Shown here: piece by piece, positions 1 to 6,603 of the stretch
Numbering within the stretch: position 1 is the first letter of the stretch
Layout: each line of letters starts with the position of its first letter
DNA from: Candidatus Dormiibacterota bacterium
GTDB lineage: Bacteria; Chloroflexota; Dormibacteria; UBA8260; Bog-877
DNA: 7,610 nucleotides
Direction: 5' to 3'
Assembly: GCA_003133485.1 (NCBI GenBank)
Contig: PKXR01000227.1
Coordinates: 707-8,316, forward strand
Program-made: the position numbers and the translations under genes
Notes under the pieces: model-generated
Seen by the model: only the letters and a program-made list of their open reading frames with translations
The model's database searches: none
Told to the model about the DNA's origin: nothing

Positions 1-296
1 CGGGAGTAGGCGTAGAGGCCGCCGTCGCTGTTGGGTACGCGCTTTGTCAGCTGGCCGAAGAGAACGGCGAGGAGCATGGCGCCGACGGCGATGACAGCGA
101 GGACGGCGATGCCCATGGTTCCGGCACCTGCCAGCACCGCCGGCATCGTGAACACGCCGGTTCCGACGATGCTGCCAATGACCAAACCGGTCGCTGACGT
201 GATCCCGAGGCTATGGGCCTTCTTCTCGTTCCGCGGCGACAGCGGCGAAGCGGAGGGTGGTTGGTCTACCAACGGGTGGTCGAGTACGGACGTCAT
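1..296 (-). CDS. APC-superfamily amino acid permease, N-terminal part (cut by window edge)
   Basis: Reading the minus strand from an ATG at 296 gives 98 codons that stay open to the window edge. After a polar cytoplasmic N-terminus of about 30 residues (MTSVLDHPLVDQ..., then SPRNEKKAHSLG) comes a glycine-rich first membrane span with the motif GLVIGSIVGTGVFTMPAVLA. This is the substrate-binding unwound helix 1 signature (G-S-I-V-G-T-G-V-F) of the amino acid-polyamine-organocation family. A second hydrophobic span follows (GIAVLAVIAVGAMLLAVLFG), then the loop NSDGGLYAYS, which in this family precedes helix 3. The protein is a predicted inner-membrane amino acid or amine transporter; the substrate cannot be told from this part. 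The start is supported by AGGAG six bases upstream of the ATG. It lies 82 nt downstream of the acetate kinase on the same strand, so it may be the last gene of that operon or have its own promoter. Confidence 0.85.
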   Translation of the reverse strand, partial: MTSVLDHPLVDQPPSASPLSPRNEKKAHSLGITSATGLVIGSIVGTGVFTMPAVLAGAGTMGIAVLAVIAVGAMLLAVLFGQLTKRVPNSDGGLYAYS

Positions 297-338
297 CGTG
301 GCTCCTGTTCGGAAAGGACCCTCGGGTCGTGGCTATAA

Positions 339-368
339 GGCTTGTCTCCCTCATGTTTGCGACAGGCC
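339..368 (-). terminator. Weak imperfect hairpin between ackA and the permease gene
   Basis: In the 82-nt gap, GGCTTGTC (339-346) faces GACAGGCC (361-368): 7 of 8 pairs with a 14-nt loop. No T-run follows on the minus strand. It could be a weak or partial terminator between the acetate kinase and permease genes, or nothing. A second small inverted repeat, GACCC-TC-GGGTC (317-328), lies between it and the permease start. Confidence 0.2.
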
Positions 369-378
369 GTTGCGCTGG

Positions 379-1617
379 CTAGAGCCGAAAGTCCCAATCC
401 GTACGGCGTATAGCAGTCGGAAAGTCGGCGGCCTGTTGTGTGCAGGGCCGGCACTCCTCCTCCAGCCGAAGCTGCGGCGCCCAGCCCTGTTGTGTCAGGA
501 GCACTGTCATCGGGAGAGCCCTCTGGTCCGCGAGCACGCCCCAGGTTTCGTTAGCGATTTCGAGGTCCTCGCGGGCGGTGACCACGAGCACGCTGACAGG
601 ACTGTCAGCAGGGCTGATCGTCCGGTCGGGGTCGCCTCCGGCGTTTGCTTGCTCGTCGAGACTGATGCCGAGAAACCCGAGCCCGCTCGCCGCCAGTTCG
701 CGGACCTCGGGGGAGTGCTCGCCGACACCGCCCGTGAACACGAGCACATCGAGACCATCCATTGCAGCCGCCATGGCGGCGATCCCGGCACATAGACGAT
801 GAATGTAGACGTCGGTCGCCAGGGTGGCCGCATGATCACCCGCCTCGCGTTTGCTGAGGAGGACCGGCATTTCGGCGTGCCCACCCAGGCCGAGCAGTCC
901 CGAACGGTTCTCCAGAACTTCCGCGAGCTCTGCTGGAGGCATTCCCACATGCTGTTCCAGCCACAGCACCAGACCGGGATCAATGCTGCCGCTCCGCGTC
1001 GCCATGACCAGCCCTTCTAGCGGAGTGAAGCCCATGGTGGTGTCGACCGACCGGCCATTGAGGACCGCACACAGCGAAGCCCCAGCCCCTAGGTGACAGG
1101 TGACTATGCGCAGCGACTCCACTGGTCGGCCTAACAGCGTGGCACTCCGTCGGGAGCAGTAGGCATGAGAGAGTCCGTGGAACCCGTAGCGGCGCAGCTG
1201 CCAGCGCACCCGCCACTCGCTTGGAAGTGCGTAGGTTGCAGCAGCAGCGGGGAGCGAGGCGTGGAAGGCCGTGTCAAAGCAGGCGACGGCGCGCACTTTC
1301 GGCAAGGTCGCAGTGGTGGCGTCGAGGGCGGCTAGCGACTTCGGCTGATGGAGTGGGGCAAGGTCCGTCAGACCGCGCAAGCTCTGCTCCACCTCGGGGT
1401 TAAGCACCACTGCTTTGGTGAACTCCGTCCCGCCGTGAACGATCCGATGACCGACGGCGTCTACTGGGCCCAGCCCACGGATCGCCTCCGCTAGGCCAGC
1501 CACTCCAGTCGGGCCGTGAGGCGCCGGCAGGTCATGTGACGCCGAGACGGAGTCGTTCGGTTCAATTACCCGGAGCTTCAGGCTGCTCGAGCCGGCATTG
1601 ACGACTAGGATTCGCAT
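379..1617 (-). CDS. ackA: Acetate kinase (acetate/propionate family kinase)
   Basis: This 412-aa protein catalyses acetyl phosphate + ADP = acetate + ATP in the cytoplasm. It is an ASKHA-fold kinase. Visible signatures are the N-terminal phosphate loop [15 protein letters not shown] with N7; GHRIVHGG with R58; FDTAFH with D115; [10 protein letters not shown] with H147; HLGAGAS (175-181); MGFTPLEG then TRSGSIDPG with R208; [14 protein letters not shown] (295-307); and TARED with E350. These match the Asn7, Arg91, Asp148, His180, Arg241 and Glu384 active-site residues described for the Methanosarcina enzyme. The reading frame is open further upstream (to 1695), but the family N-terminus MRILVVNAG fixes the start at 1617. 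That start lies inside the end of the phosphoketolase gene, a 13-nt overlap with no strong Shine-Dalgarno, which suggests translational coupling. The family normally ends shortly after the TARE helix; here about 45 further residues with several Cys follow. HLGAGAS replaces the commoner HLGNGAS. Confidence 0.95.
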   Translation of the reverse strand: MRILVVNAGSSSLKLRVIEPNDSVSASHDLPAPHGPTGVAGLAEAIRGLGPVDAVGHRIVHGGTEFTKAVVLNPEVEQSLRGLTDLAPLHQPKSLAALDATTATLPKVRAVACFDTAFHASLPAAAATYALPSEWRVRWQLRRYGFHGLSHAYCSRRSATLLGRPVESLRIVTCHLGAGASLCAVLNGRSVDTTMGFTPLEGLVMATRSGSIDPGLVLWLEQHVGMPPAELAEVLENRSGLLGLGGHAEMPVLLSKREAGDHAATLATDVYIHRLCAGIAAMAAAMDGLDVLVFTGGVGEHSPEVRELAASGLGFLGISLDEQANAGGDPDRTISPADSPVSVLVVTAREDLEIANETWGVLADQRALPMTVLLTQQGWAPQLRLEEECRPCTQQAADFPTAIRRTDWDFRL

Positions 1618-4070
1618 CGACTTGCATCGCTCGGCCAAGTCCAGTCGCGCACCTCGCTCGGGTCCTCGCCATGCTCCCGCGTGTAGGTGCGGCACTTCAA
1701 TCGCTCATCCACCATCTCCTGCCGGAGATGCGCCGCTCGATCAGATAGTCCTGGCACGCGGTCGATCACATCAATCACCAGACGGAACCGATCCAGATCG
1801 TTCAACATCACCATATCGAAGGGGGTCGTCGTCGTTCCCTCCTCCTTATAGCCACGGACGTGGAAATTGCCGTGGTTGTGCCGGCGGTACGTCAAGCGGT
1901 GAATGAGGCTGGGATACCCGTGGAAGGCGAAGATCACGGGCTTATCGTCCGTGAACAGTGCATCGAACTCGGCGTCGGACAGCCCGTGAGAGTGCTCTTC
2001 GGCGGGCTCCAACCGCATCAAGTCGACGACGTTGACCACTCTGACCTTGAGGTCCGGAAGCCTCTGACGCAGAATCGCGGCGGCCGCAAGCGTCTCGAGG
2101 GTTGGGACGTCGCCGCAGCAGGCGAGAACCACGTCCGGTTCGGATCCGTCGTCAGAGCTTGCGAATGTCCAGATTCCCGCTCCGCGGGTGCAGTGGACGA
2201 TGGCGTCATCCATGGAAAGCCAGTTCAGACTAGGGTGCTTGCCGGCGACCGTCACGTTGACGTAATTCCGGCTCCGAAGGCAGTGATCCGCCACTGAGAG
2301 GAGACAGTTAGCGTCGGGCGGTAGGTAGACCCGGATGATCTCAGCCTTCTTGTTCACGACATGATCGATAAAGCCCGGATCTTGATGGGAAAAACCGTTG
2401 GTGTCCTGGCGCCAGACATGAGAGGTGAGCAGATAGTTGAGAGAGGCGATGGGGCGTCGCCACGGAATGTCGCGAGTCACCTTAAGCCACTTGGCGTGCT
2501 GATTGAACATCGCGTCTACAATGTGGATGAATGCTTCATAGCAGTTGAAGAGTCCATGCCGACCGGTCAGGAGATACCCCTCAAGCCACCCCTGGCAAAG
2601 ATGCTCGCTGAGCACCTCCATGACCCGACCGTCCGGGGCCAGGTGGTCGTCGCCAACCTCGGTCGCGGCCATCCAAGTCCGGTTTGTTGCCTCGAAGACT
2701 GCATTCAGGTGGTTGGAAGCCGTCTCATCCGGCCCCATTACGCGAAACGTGCGTGGGTTTCGAGAGATGGTGTCGCGCAGGAAGCCTCCTAGCACCGCCG
2801 TAGCTTCGCTGAATGTGGTTCCTGGGCGATCCACAGGGAGCGCGTACACACGAAAGTCGGGCAAGTCCAACTCCTGGAGTAACTCCCCACCATTGCTGTG
2901 AGGATTGGCGCTCATCCGCCGCTGACCTTGCGGCGCCAAGGCCCTGAGCTCCCCACGCAACGTGCCTTGCTTGTCGAACAGCTCCTCGGGACCGTAGCTG
3001 CGAAGCCAGGTCTCCAACAGGGCAAGGTGCTCCGGCCGACCGCGTACATCCGTGATCGGCACCTGGTGGGCGCGGAAGGTGCCCTCGACTGCGAGACCGT
3101 CAACTTCCACTGGTCCTGTCCACCCTTTGGGCGTTCTGAGTACGATCATCGGCCAGCGCGGACGGCCTACCTGGTTGCCCCCACGGGCATCGGCCTGGAT
3201 GTGGGCAATCTGATCAAAGGCGCGATCCATCGCCGCAGCTAATTCCTGGTGCACGGATTGCGGTTCGCACCCCTCAACGAAGCTCGGGTCGTGGCCATAG
3301 CCGATCAGGAGTTGCCGAAGTTCCTCCTCGGGGATCCGAGCAAGCACGGTGGGGTTGGCGATCTTGTATCCATTGAGGTGGAGGATTGGAAGAACGGCGC
3401 CATCCGTGGCGGGGTTGAGGAACTTGTTGGAGTGCCAGCTGGCGGCCAGGGGACCGGTCTCGGCCTCGCCATCCCCGATGACACAGGCCACTACCAGGTC
3501 AGGGTTGTCAAAGGCGGCGCCGTAGGCATGGGCGATGGAGTAACCAAGCTCGCCGCCTTCGTGGATGGATCCGGGCGTCTCGGGAGCCACATGGCTCGGA
3601 ATGCCACCCGGAAAAGAGAATTGCCGGAACAGCTTTAGCATTCCTTGTGCGTCTTCGCTTACCGCCGGGTAGACCTCACTGTACGTGCCCTCGAGGTAGG
3701 TGTTGGCGACGATACCCGGAGCTCCGTGGCCGGGGCCAGCGATGTAGATCACGGTCAGATCTCTGGCCCGGATGACCCTATTGAGATGGGCGTAGATCAA
3801 ATTCAGGCCAGGGGTAGTACCCCAATGGCCGAGCAGCCGTGGCTTGACGTGCTCGGCTCGCAAGGGCTCTTGGAGTAGCGGATTGGCCATGAGGTAGATC
3901 TGCCCGACAGAGAGGTAATTTGCCGCTCTCCAGTAGGCATCGATCGAGGCCAGCTCATTATCAGAGAGGGGTCCCGTCGACGGTTCGGGGCGTCTCAACT
4001 CGGGCTCCATATTCGGATCAGCTGGGGCGTCACCGGCACCGGCTTTACCGATGGTATTGACTGTCGTCAC
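1605..4070 (-). CDS. xfp: Xylulose-5-phosphate/fructose-6-phosphate phosphoketolase
   Basis: This 821-aa thiamine-diphosphate enzyme splits xylulose-5-P (and usually fructose-6-P) with phosphate to acetyl phosphate and an aldose phosphate. Domain 1 shows the family signature [17 protein letters not shown] (81-97, H82), GPGHG (112-116, H115), GGIPSH (155-160, H160) and the glycine-rich [11 protein letters not shown]. The ThDP/Mg site GDGEAETG (199-206) is followed by [12 protein letters not shown]. The middle domain has GPDETASN (446-453), holding the family's catalytic glutamate, and [14 protein letters not shown] (501-514). The C-terminal part has [22 protein letters not shown]. The length is slightly above the usual roughly 800 because about 36 residues precede the conserved [26 protein letters not shown] region. 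The start is a GTG at 4070 with no clear ribosome binding site, 19 nt after the stress-protein stop. An ATG 20 codons further in (M21) is a possible alternative and also lacks a good site. The gene feeds acetyl phosphate directly to the overlapping acetate kinase. Confidence 0.97.
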   Translation of the reverse strand: MTTVNTIGKAGAGDAPADPNMEPELRRPEPSTGPLSDNELASIDAYWRAANYLSVGQIYLMANPLLQEPLRAEHVKPRLLGHWGTTPGLNLIYAHLNRVIRARDLTVIYIAGPGHGAPGIVANTYLEGTYSEVYPAVSEDAQGMLKLFRQFSFPGGIPSHVAPETPGSIHEGGELGYSIAHAYGAAFDNPDLVVACVIGDGEAETGPLAASWHSNKFLNPATDGAVLPILHLNGYKIANPTVLARIPEEELRQLLIGYGHDPSFVEGCEPQSVHQELAAAMDRAFDQIAHIQADARGGNQVGRPRWPMIVLRTPKGWTGPVEVDGLAVEGTFRAHQVPITDVRGRPEHLALLETWLRSYGPEELFDKQGTLRGELRALAPQGQRRMSANPHSNGGELLQELDLPDFRVYALPVDRPGTTFSEATAVLGGFLRDTISRNPRTFRVMGPDETASNHLNAVFEATNRTWMAATEVGDDHLAPDGRVMEVLSEHLCQGWLEGYLLTGRHGLFNCYEAFIHIVDAMFNQHAKWLKVTRDIPWRRPIASLNYLLTSHVWRQDTNGFSHQDPGFIDHVVNKKAEIIRVYLPPDANCLLSVADHCLRSRNYVNVTVAGKHPSLNWLSMDDAIVHCTRGAGIWTFASSDDGSEPDVVLACCGDVPTLETLAAAAILRQRLPDLKVRVVNVVDLMRLEPAEEHSHGLSDAEFDALFTDDKPVIFAFHGYPSLIHRLTYRRHNHGNFHVRGYKEEGTTTTPFDMVMLNDLDRFRLVIDVIDRVPGLSDRAAHLRQEMVDERLKCRTYTREHGEDPSEVRDWTWPSDASRCES

Positions 4071-4089
4071 CTGACGACCAATCTACAGG

Positions 4090-4629
4090 TCACGGCGGAC
4101 ACCAGGTGACACCCGCAGAGCGCTCGATCGCCGAGTACCGATGCTTCTCGATATGCGCTTCGGGACCGACGACCACTACTGGGCAATGGGCCTGAATCAC
4201 GCAGTGTTGTGAGACCGATCCAATCAGCAGCCCAACCAAGGGTCCGTGGCCACGGGAACCGACAACCAAGGCGGACGCCTTCCGACTGGCCTCGATGAGG
4301 ACGCTGGCAGCTAGTCCCTCGATCACTTGGATGTCGATCGGAACGGTTGGGTGGACCTTCGACAATGCGGACACCTCATCGGATACGACCCTCTGAACTC
4401 GGTCTGCTAGCTCGTGGCTCAAGGAAGGGTCCCAAGAGGCAAAGGGTGCGGCGCTTGCCATGGCGTCACGGAGGTAGGTGGTGATTGCCAGTACCCGACT
4501 GCCCCGAGTCTCGGCTTCGAGAATGGCCCATTCCAACGCGTGCCGGCTCGAAGGAGAGCCGTCAACACCAACTACGATCGCCGCCGACCGATCTCTCTCG
4601 TCGGAAATCTTCTGCGTGTCGATAGCCAT
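4090..4629 (-). CDS. Universal stress protein, UspA family, ATP-binding type (first paralogue)
   Basis: This 179-aa protein has one Usp domain. Strand 1 and the adenine-side loop are IVVGVDGSPSSR (18-29, D23). The nucleotide motif G-2x-G-9x-G-S is complete in GSRGHGPLVGLLIGSVS (G124, G127, G137-S138). The domain ends with AHCPVVVV (147-154). The complete motif predicts ATP binding, as in mycobacterial Usp proteins; members of the family modulate growth arrest and stress survival, but the partner here is unknown. The start at 4629 has GAGGAGAGG just upstream. A 25-residue basic tail after the domain (EKHRYSAIERSAG) is absent from the second paralogue at 6604-7092. The two proteins align without gaps over residues 18-154, with 79 of 137 identical by my hand count. 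It is the first gene of the usp-xfp-ackA block, 19 nt ahead of xfp. Confidence 0.95.
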   Translation of the reverse strand: MAIDTQKISDERDRSAAIVVGVDGSPSSRHALEWAILEAETRGSRVLAITTYLRDAMASAAPFASWDPSLSHELADRVQRVVSDEVSALSKVHPTVPIDIQVIEGLAASVLIEASRKASALVVGSRGHGPLVGLLIGSVSQHCVIQAHCPVVVVGPEAHIEKHRYSAIERSAGVTWCPP

Positions 4630-4633
4630 CGTC

Positions 4634-4713
4634 CTCTCCTCGCACTTGCTTTGGGATTCTGACGCTTGCTGCTAGTGCGCCCGCTAGTGACATCCTCGGC
4701 GCTCTCCTCGCAC
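4634..4713. repeat. Direct repeat of CTCTCCTCGCAC (4634-4645 and 4702-4713)
   Basis: The 12-nt segment CTCTCCTCGCAC occurs twice, 68 nt apart. On the minus strand it reads GTGCGAGGAGAG. The proximal copy supplies the usp1 ribosome binding site. The distal copy stands in front of another ATG at 4693, which opens a 43-codon reading frame (stop at 4562) in a different frame and overlapping the start of usp1. The repeat may be a leftover of a small duplication of the translation start region. Confidence 0.5.
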
Positions 4714-4728
4714 GGGAGGGAGGAGGCA

Positions 4729-4752
4729 AACACCGGAATCGACACCGGTGTT
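4729..4752. repeat. Inverted repeat AACACCGG - 8 nt - CCGGTGTT, possible operator
   Basis: AACACCGG at 4729-4736 is exactly complemented by CCGGTGTT at 4745-4752. The right arm is itself part of a 10-nt perfect palindrome, ACACCGGTGT (4743-4752), so the site can be read as two overlapping half-site arrangements. It lies about 100-125 nt upstream of the usp1 start, next to a possible -10 box on the minus strand, which is a typical place for a transcription factor site. No binding protein can be named. Confidence 0.4.
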
Positions 4753-4948
4753 ATCCCCTGCTCTCTCTCCCCGAAAAGTCACCGGGCTCTATGGAGTGGA
4801 AGGTGGTCGCAGTGAGAGGTCTCGCAGGTGATGTAACCGGTGATTGAGCGCTCCCGGTGGGAGTCCTTAGCGGTTGATTCTGGAAGCCGATGGCGCTCAT
4901 TCGGCCTAATCGAGAGTGAGCCGCATAGCGACTCTGGGAGGTGCACAG

Positions 4949-5155
4949 ATGGCGAGCAACAATCTCAACAAGCGTGCCCCGGCGACGAGAGAGGCTTCAC
5001 TCCGGTACCTACCGAAAGCGTTCTTCTCCGGTACCGTGCTGGTCTGGCTGGCGATCTTGGTGCACGTGTACTGCGGTTGGCAGCGGCTCGGCTCGACGGT
5101 CCGAACCCTTGGCGGTGGGATTGGATCGAGGGACAAGTCACCGGCCGGATCCTGA
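4949..5155 (+). CDS. Small single-span membrane protein, 68 aa, unknown function
   Basis: I do not recognise this protein. The ATG at 4949 is preceded by GGGAGGTG (4936-4943), a strong ribosome binding site at normal spacing, which is the main reason to accept the gene. The protein begins with a basic, polar segment (MASNNLNKRAPATREASLRY), has one hydrophobic stretch at about residues 25-42 (FFSGTVLVWLAILVHVY), and ends in a Gly/Ser/Arg-rich tail with Cys42 and Trp44 just past the membrane. Positive residues before the span suggest the N-terminus stays inside. The frame is open from an earlier start at 4916, but that start lacks a ribosome site. It is transcribed away from usp1 and toward the alcohol dehydrogenase. 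Overlapping frames on the minus strand have no comparable start signal. Confidence 0.65.
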   Translation: MASNNLNKRAPATREASLRYLPKAFFSGTVLVWLAILVHVYCGWQRLGSTVRTLGGGIGSRDKSPAGS

Positions 5156-5458
5156 ATACGTGAGCCCCTCGCGAAATCACACATGTTGGCAGCGCCGTCA
5201 GCTCGCCCGCCGGTCGTGTGAGTTCGGAGTTCGCTGAGCCCGGCGGCCCCGGGGTCTTGCCGCCCCCAAAGTTCTAGCGGTGGCAGGTTTCGCGGCCTCC
5301 ACTCGCTGGTCGATCACTCTACCCCGCATGGCGGCATCGCGCGGTCGAGGATGTGCGATGCAGATATTACTCCGCCGCCGACGATCATTCGGACCTTCGT
5401 GCCGGAACAGGTTCGCGGGCCGGGTTCTTTCGAGGTGGATTCTATCTCCGAGGTACGC
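5156..5458. other. Non-coding stretch between convergent genes
   Basis: These 303 nt separate the stop of the small membrane protein from the stop of the alcohol dehydrogenase. They hold one GC-rich hairpin (5242-5264). Short frames cross it, for instance a plus-strand ATG at 5351 that reads about 43 codons (...TIIRTFVPEQVRGPGSFEVD...) and ends over the dehydrogenase tail. It has only a weak CGAGG ahead of it and I do not call it a gene. I see no RNA gene or mobile element. Confidence 0.45.
5242..5264. terminator. GC hairpin between convergent genes, possible bidirectional terminator
   Basis: GGCGGC (5242-5247) pairs exactly with GCCGCC (5259-5264) across an 11-nt loop (CCCGGGGTCTT). It lies 87 nt past the stop of the plus-strand small gene and about 195 nt past the end of the minus-strand dehydrogenase, where a shared terminator would be expected. 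Neither side has a proper U-tract, as is common for actinobacterial hairpins. Confidence 0.35.
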
Positions 5459-6532
5459 CTACACCGCCACCGCCACCTTTAGGACCGCGTCGCGCTGGTG
5501 GGCGAAGAGGTCATACGCCTCGGGCAGTTGATCGAGGCTGAACGTGTGCGTAAGCAGGGGCGTCAGGTCGATGCGTCCATTCTCGACCAATCGCATGCGA
5601 GCTTCCATCCGTTGGTGTCCTCCCGGACAATGAGTGTTCACCACCGTCTGGTCGCCGAGCCCGCCGACGTAGTCAGCCCAGTGGATCGTGAGGTCGTCCG
5701 AGGAGATGCCGAGCGAAGACAGCGTGCCGCCAAGTCTGATTACTTTGAGGCCGTTCGCGAAGCTGCCGGGGGTGCCGAGAGCCTCGATGGCGACATCTCC
5801 GCCGCGGCCACCGGTCAATCGCCGGATCTCGGCGACCACGTCGACCTCCGTAAAGTTGAGGGCGATGTCGACTCCCGGGCGCTGCGCCATCTTGAGCCGG
5901 CTTTGAACCGAGTCCACTGCGATCACCAGGCCTGCTCCCTTGAGCCTAGCGCCGCCTGACGCGCAGAGACCGACTGGACCCCGGGCGAAGACGGCCACCG
6001 TGTCGCCCAGTCCCACTCCGGCCTTCTCCGAGGCGGAGAAGGCCGCCGAGGCAATGTCTCCCAACGGCAATACCTGCGGGTCGGTCAGCTAATCCGGGAT
6101 GAGAGCCATGTTCGCCTGCCCGTAAGGAACGCGGAAATACTCTGCCTGGCAGCCGTCAATCGAGCTGCCCAGCCGCCAGCCACCACGAGGAACCCAGTGC
6201 TCCTCCGGGCCGGCGCACTGCGACCACTGTCCATTCAGATAGTAGAAGCCGCCGCCGCTCGAAGTGATTGCCAGAGCCAGCATCCGTCGCCCCAGCTGGA
6301 AGCCCTGGACTCCCGGCCTGATCTCGCTGATGGTACCGACGGCCTCATGGCCGAGGATCCGACCGGCGGCTACCGGCCACTCCTCCTGCGCAATGTGGAA
6401 GTCGGAGCCACAGCTGGTAGTCAGGGAGACCGTGACCACTGCCTGGTTTGGGCCCGCGATGGGCGCCGGAACCTCATCGAGGCCGATGTCATTACCTTGA
6501 TGACACACCTTTGCACGCATCGTCTTGCTCAT
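5459..6532 (-). pseudogene. Zinc-type alcohol dehydrogenase (MDR family) with in-frame amber stop
   Basis: Read through, this is a 357-position medium-chain dehydrogenase in one frame, broken only by TAG at 6089-6091 (codon 148). The first part (MSKTMRAKVC...) keeps the catalytic-zinc residues C41 (CGSDFH) and H62-E63 (GHE). After the stop come LTDPQVLPLGDIASAAF, with the usual third-ligand Asp159, and a Rossmann segment, GDTVAVFARGPVGLCASGGARLKGAGLVIAVD, whose final Asp suggests NAD(H). It ends LFAHQRDAVLKVAV as in full-length relatives. Homologues read IPDGLTD or similar where this has IPD-stop-LTD, so one base change (such as GAG to TAG) explains the break. The structural-zinc lobe is also altered: S92, G95 and Y98 stand where Cys is usual, and only C106 remains. 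The only downstream start candidate is TTG at 6070, not convincing. It lies 71 nt after usp2 and was probably co-transcribed. It may be a pseudogene, a sequencing error or a recent mutation. Confidence 0.85.
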
Positions 6533-6556
6533 GGCTCTCTTTTCATCTGTACCTCC
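6529..6556 (-). promoter_or_regulatory. Strong ribosome site and five-codon minicistron overlapping the dehydrogenase start
   Basis: On the minus strand GGAGGT (6551-6556) stands 4 nt before an ATG at 6546 that encodes only MKREP and stops at TGA (6529-6531). That stop overlaps the dehydrogenase ATG (6530-6532) as ATGA. The dehydrogenase ATG itself has only a weak AGAGAG. Ribosomes ending the mini-ORF could therefore re-initiate on the dehydrogenase. The arrangement is seen directly; its use is inferred. Confidence 0.35.
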
Positions 6557-6565
6557 GGTAACGGC

Positions 6566-6579
6566 GGCACCTCGGTGCC
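6566..6579 (-). promoter_or_regulatory. Hairpin in the usp2-dehydrogenase gap
   Basis: GGCACC-TC-GGTGCC is a perfect 6-nt inverted repeat in the 71-nt gap, 10 nt upstream of the GGAGGT ribosome site. With a realistic loop it gives a 5-pair stem. It could attenuate or process the transcript between the stress protein and the dehydrogenase. No U-tract follows, so a full terminator is unlikely. Confidence 0.3.
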
Positions 6580-6603
6580 CGGTGGGCAACAAGGTTCGAC
6601 GGC

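Larger units (their letters stand above)
4630..4948. promoter_or_regulatory. Intergenic control region between usp1 (minus) and the small membrane protein (plus)
   Basis: This is 319 nt between divergent starts, so it must hold promoters for the usp1-xfp-ackA block and probably for the 68-aa gene. On the minus strand a GATAAC at 4750-4755 could be a -10 box, with TTTTCG (4772-4777) 16 nt upstream as a poor -35; this is a guess. An inverted repeat sits at 4729-4752, overlapping and just downstream of that -10. ACCGGT-like words recur at 4731-4736, 4743-4750, 4780-4785 and 4836-4841. GTGAGA-GG-TCTCGC (4812-4825) is a near-palindrome. I found no full gene here, no tRNA and no clear riboswitch fold. 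Confidence 0.5.

Noticed and set aside
31..3878. Many long plus-strand frames opposite the permease, acetate kinase and phosphoketolase genes (for example 31-795, 2361-2792, 3249-3638)
   Set aside because: They are antisense shadows of strongly conserved genes in G+C-rich DNA, have low-complexity Arg/Pro/Ser-rich translations and lack start signals.
4840..4880. Possible DosR/DevR box (GGGAGTCCTTAG, 4858-4870) and a GGCC-GTCC-like word on the minus strand near 7222-7237
   Set aside because: Neither matches the paired GGGAC/GTCCC half-sites at the right spacing; I cannot claim a DosR site.
5351..5482. Short plus-strand frame starting at 5351 (MCDADITPPPTII...)
   Set aside because: Weak ribosome site, His/Arg-rich end over the dehydrogenase tail, no recognisable family.
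6089..6091. TAG as pyrrolysine or other recoded amino acid
   Set aside because: Alcohol dehydrogenases are not known pyrrolysine proteins, and TAG terminates several genes in the same window.
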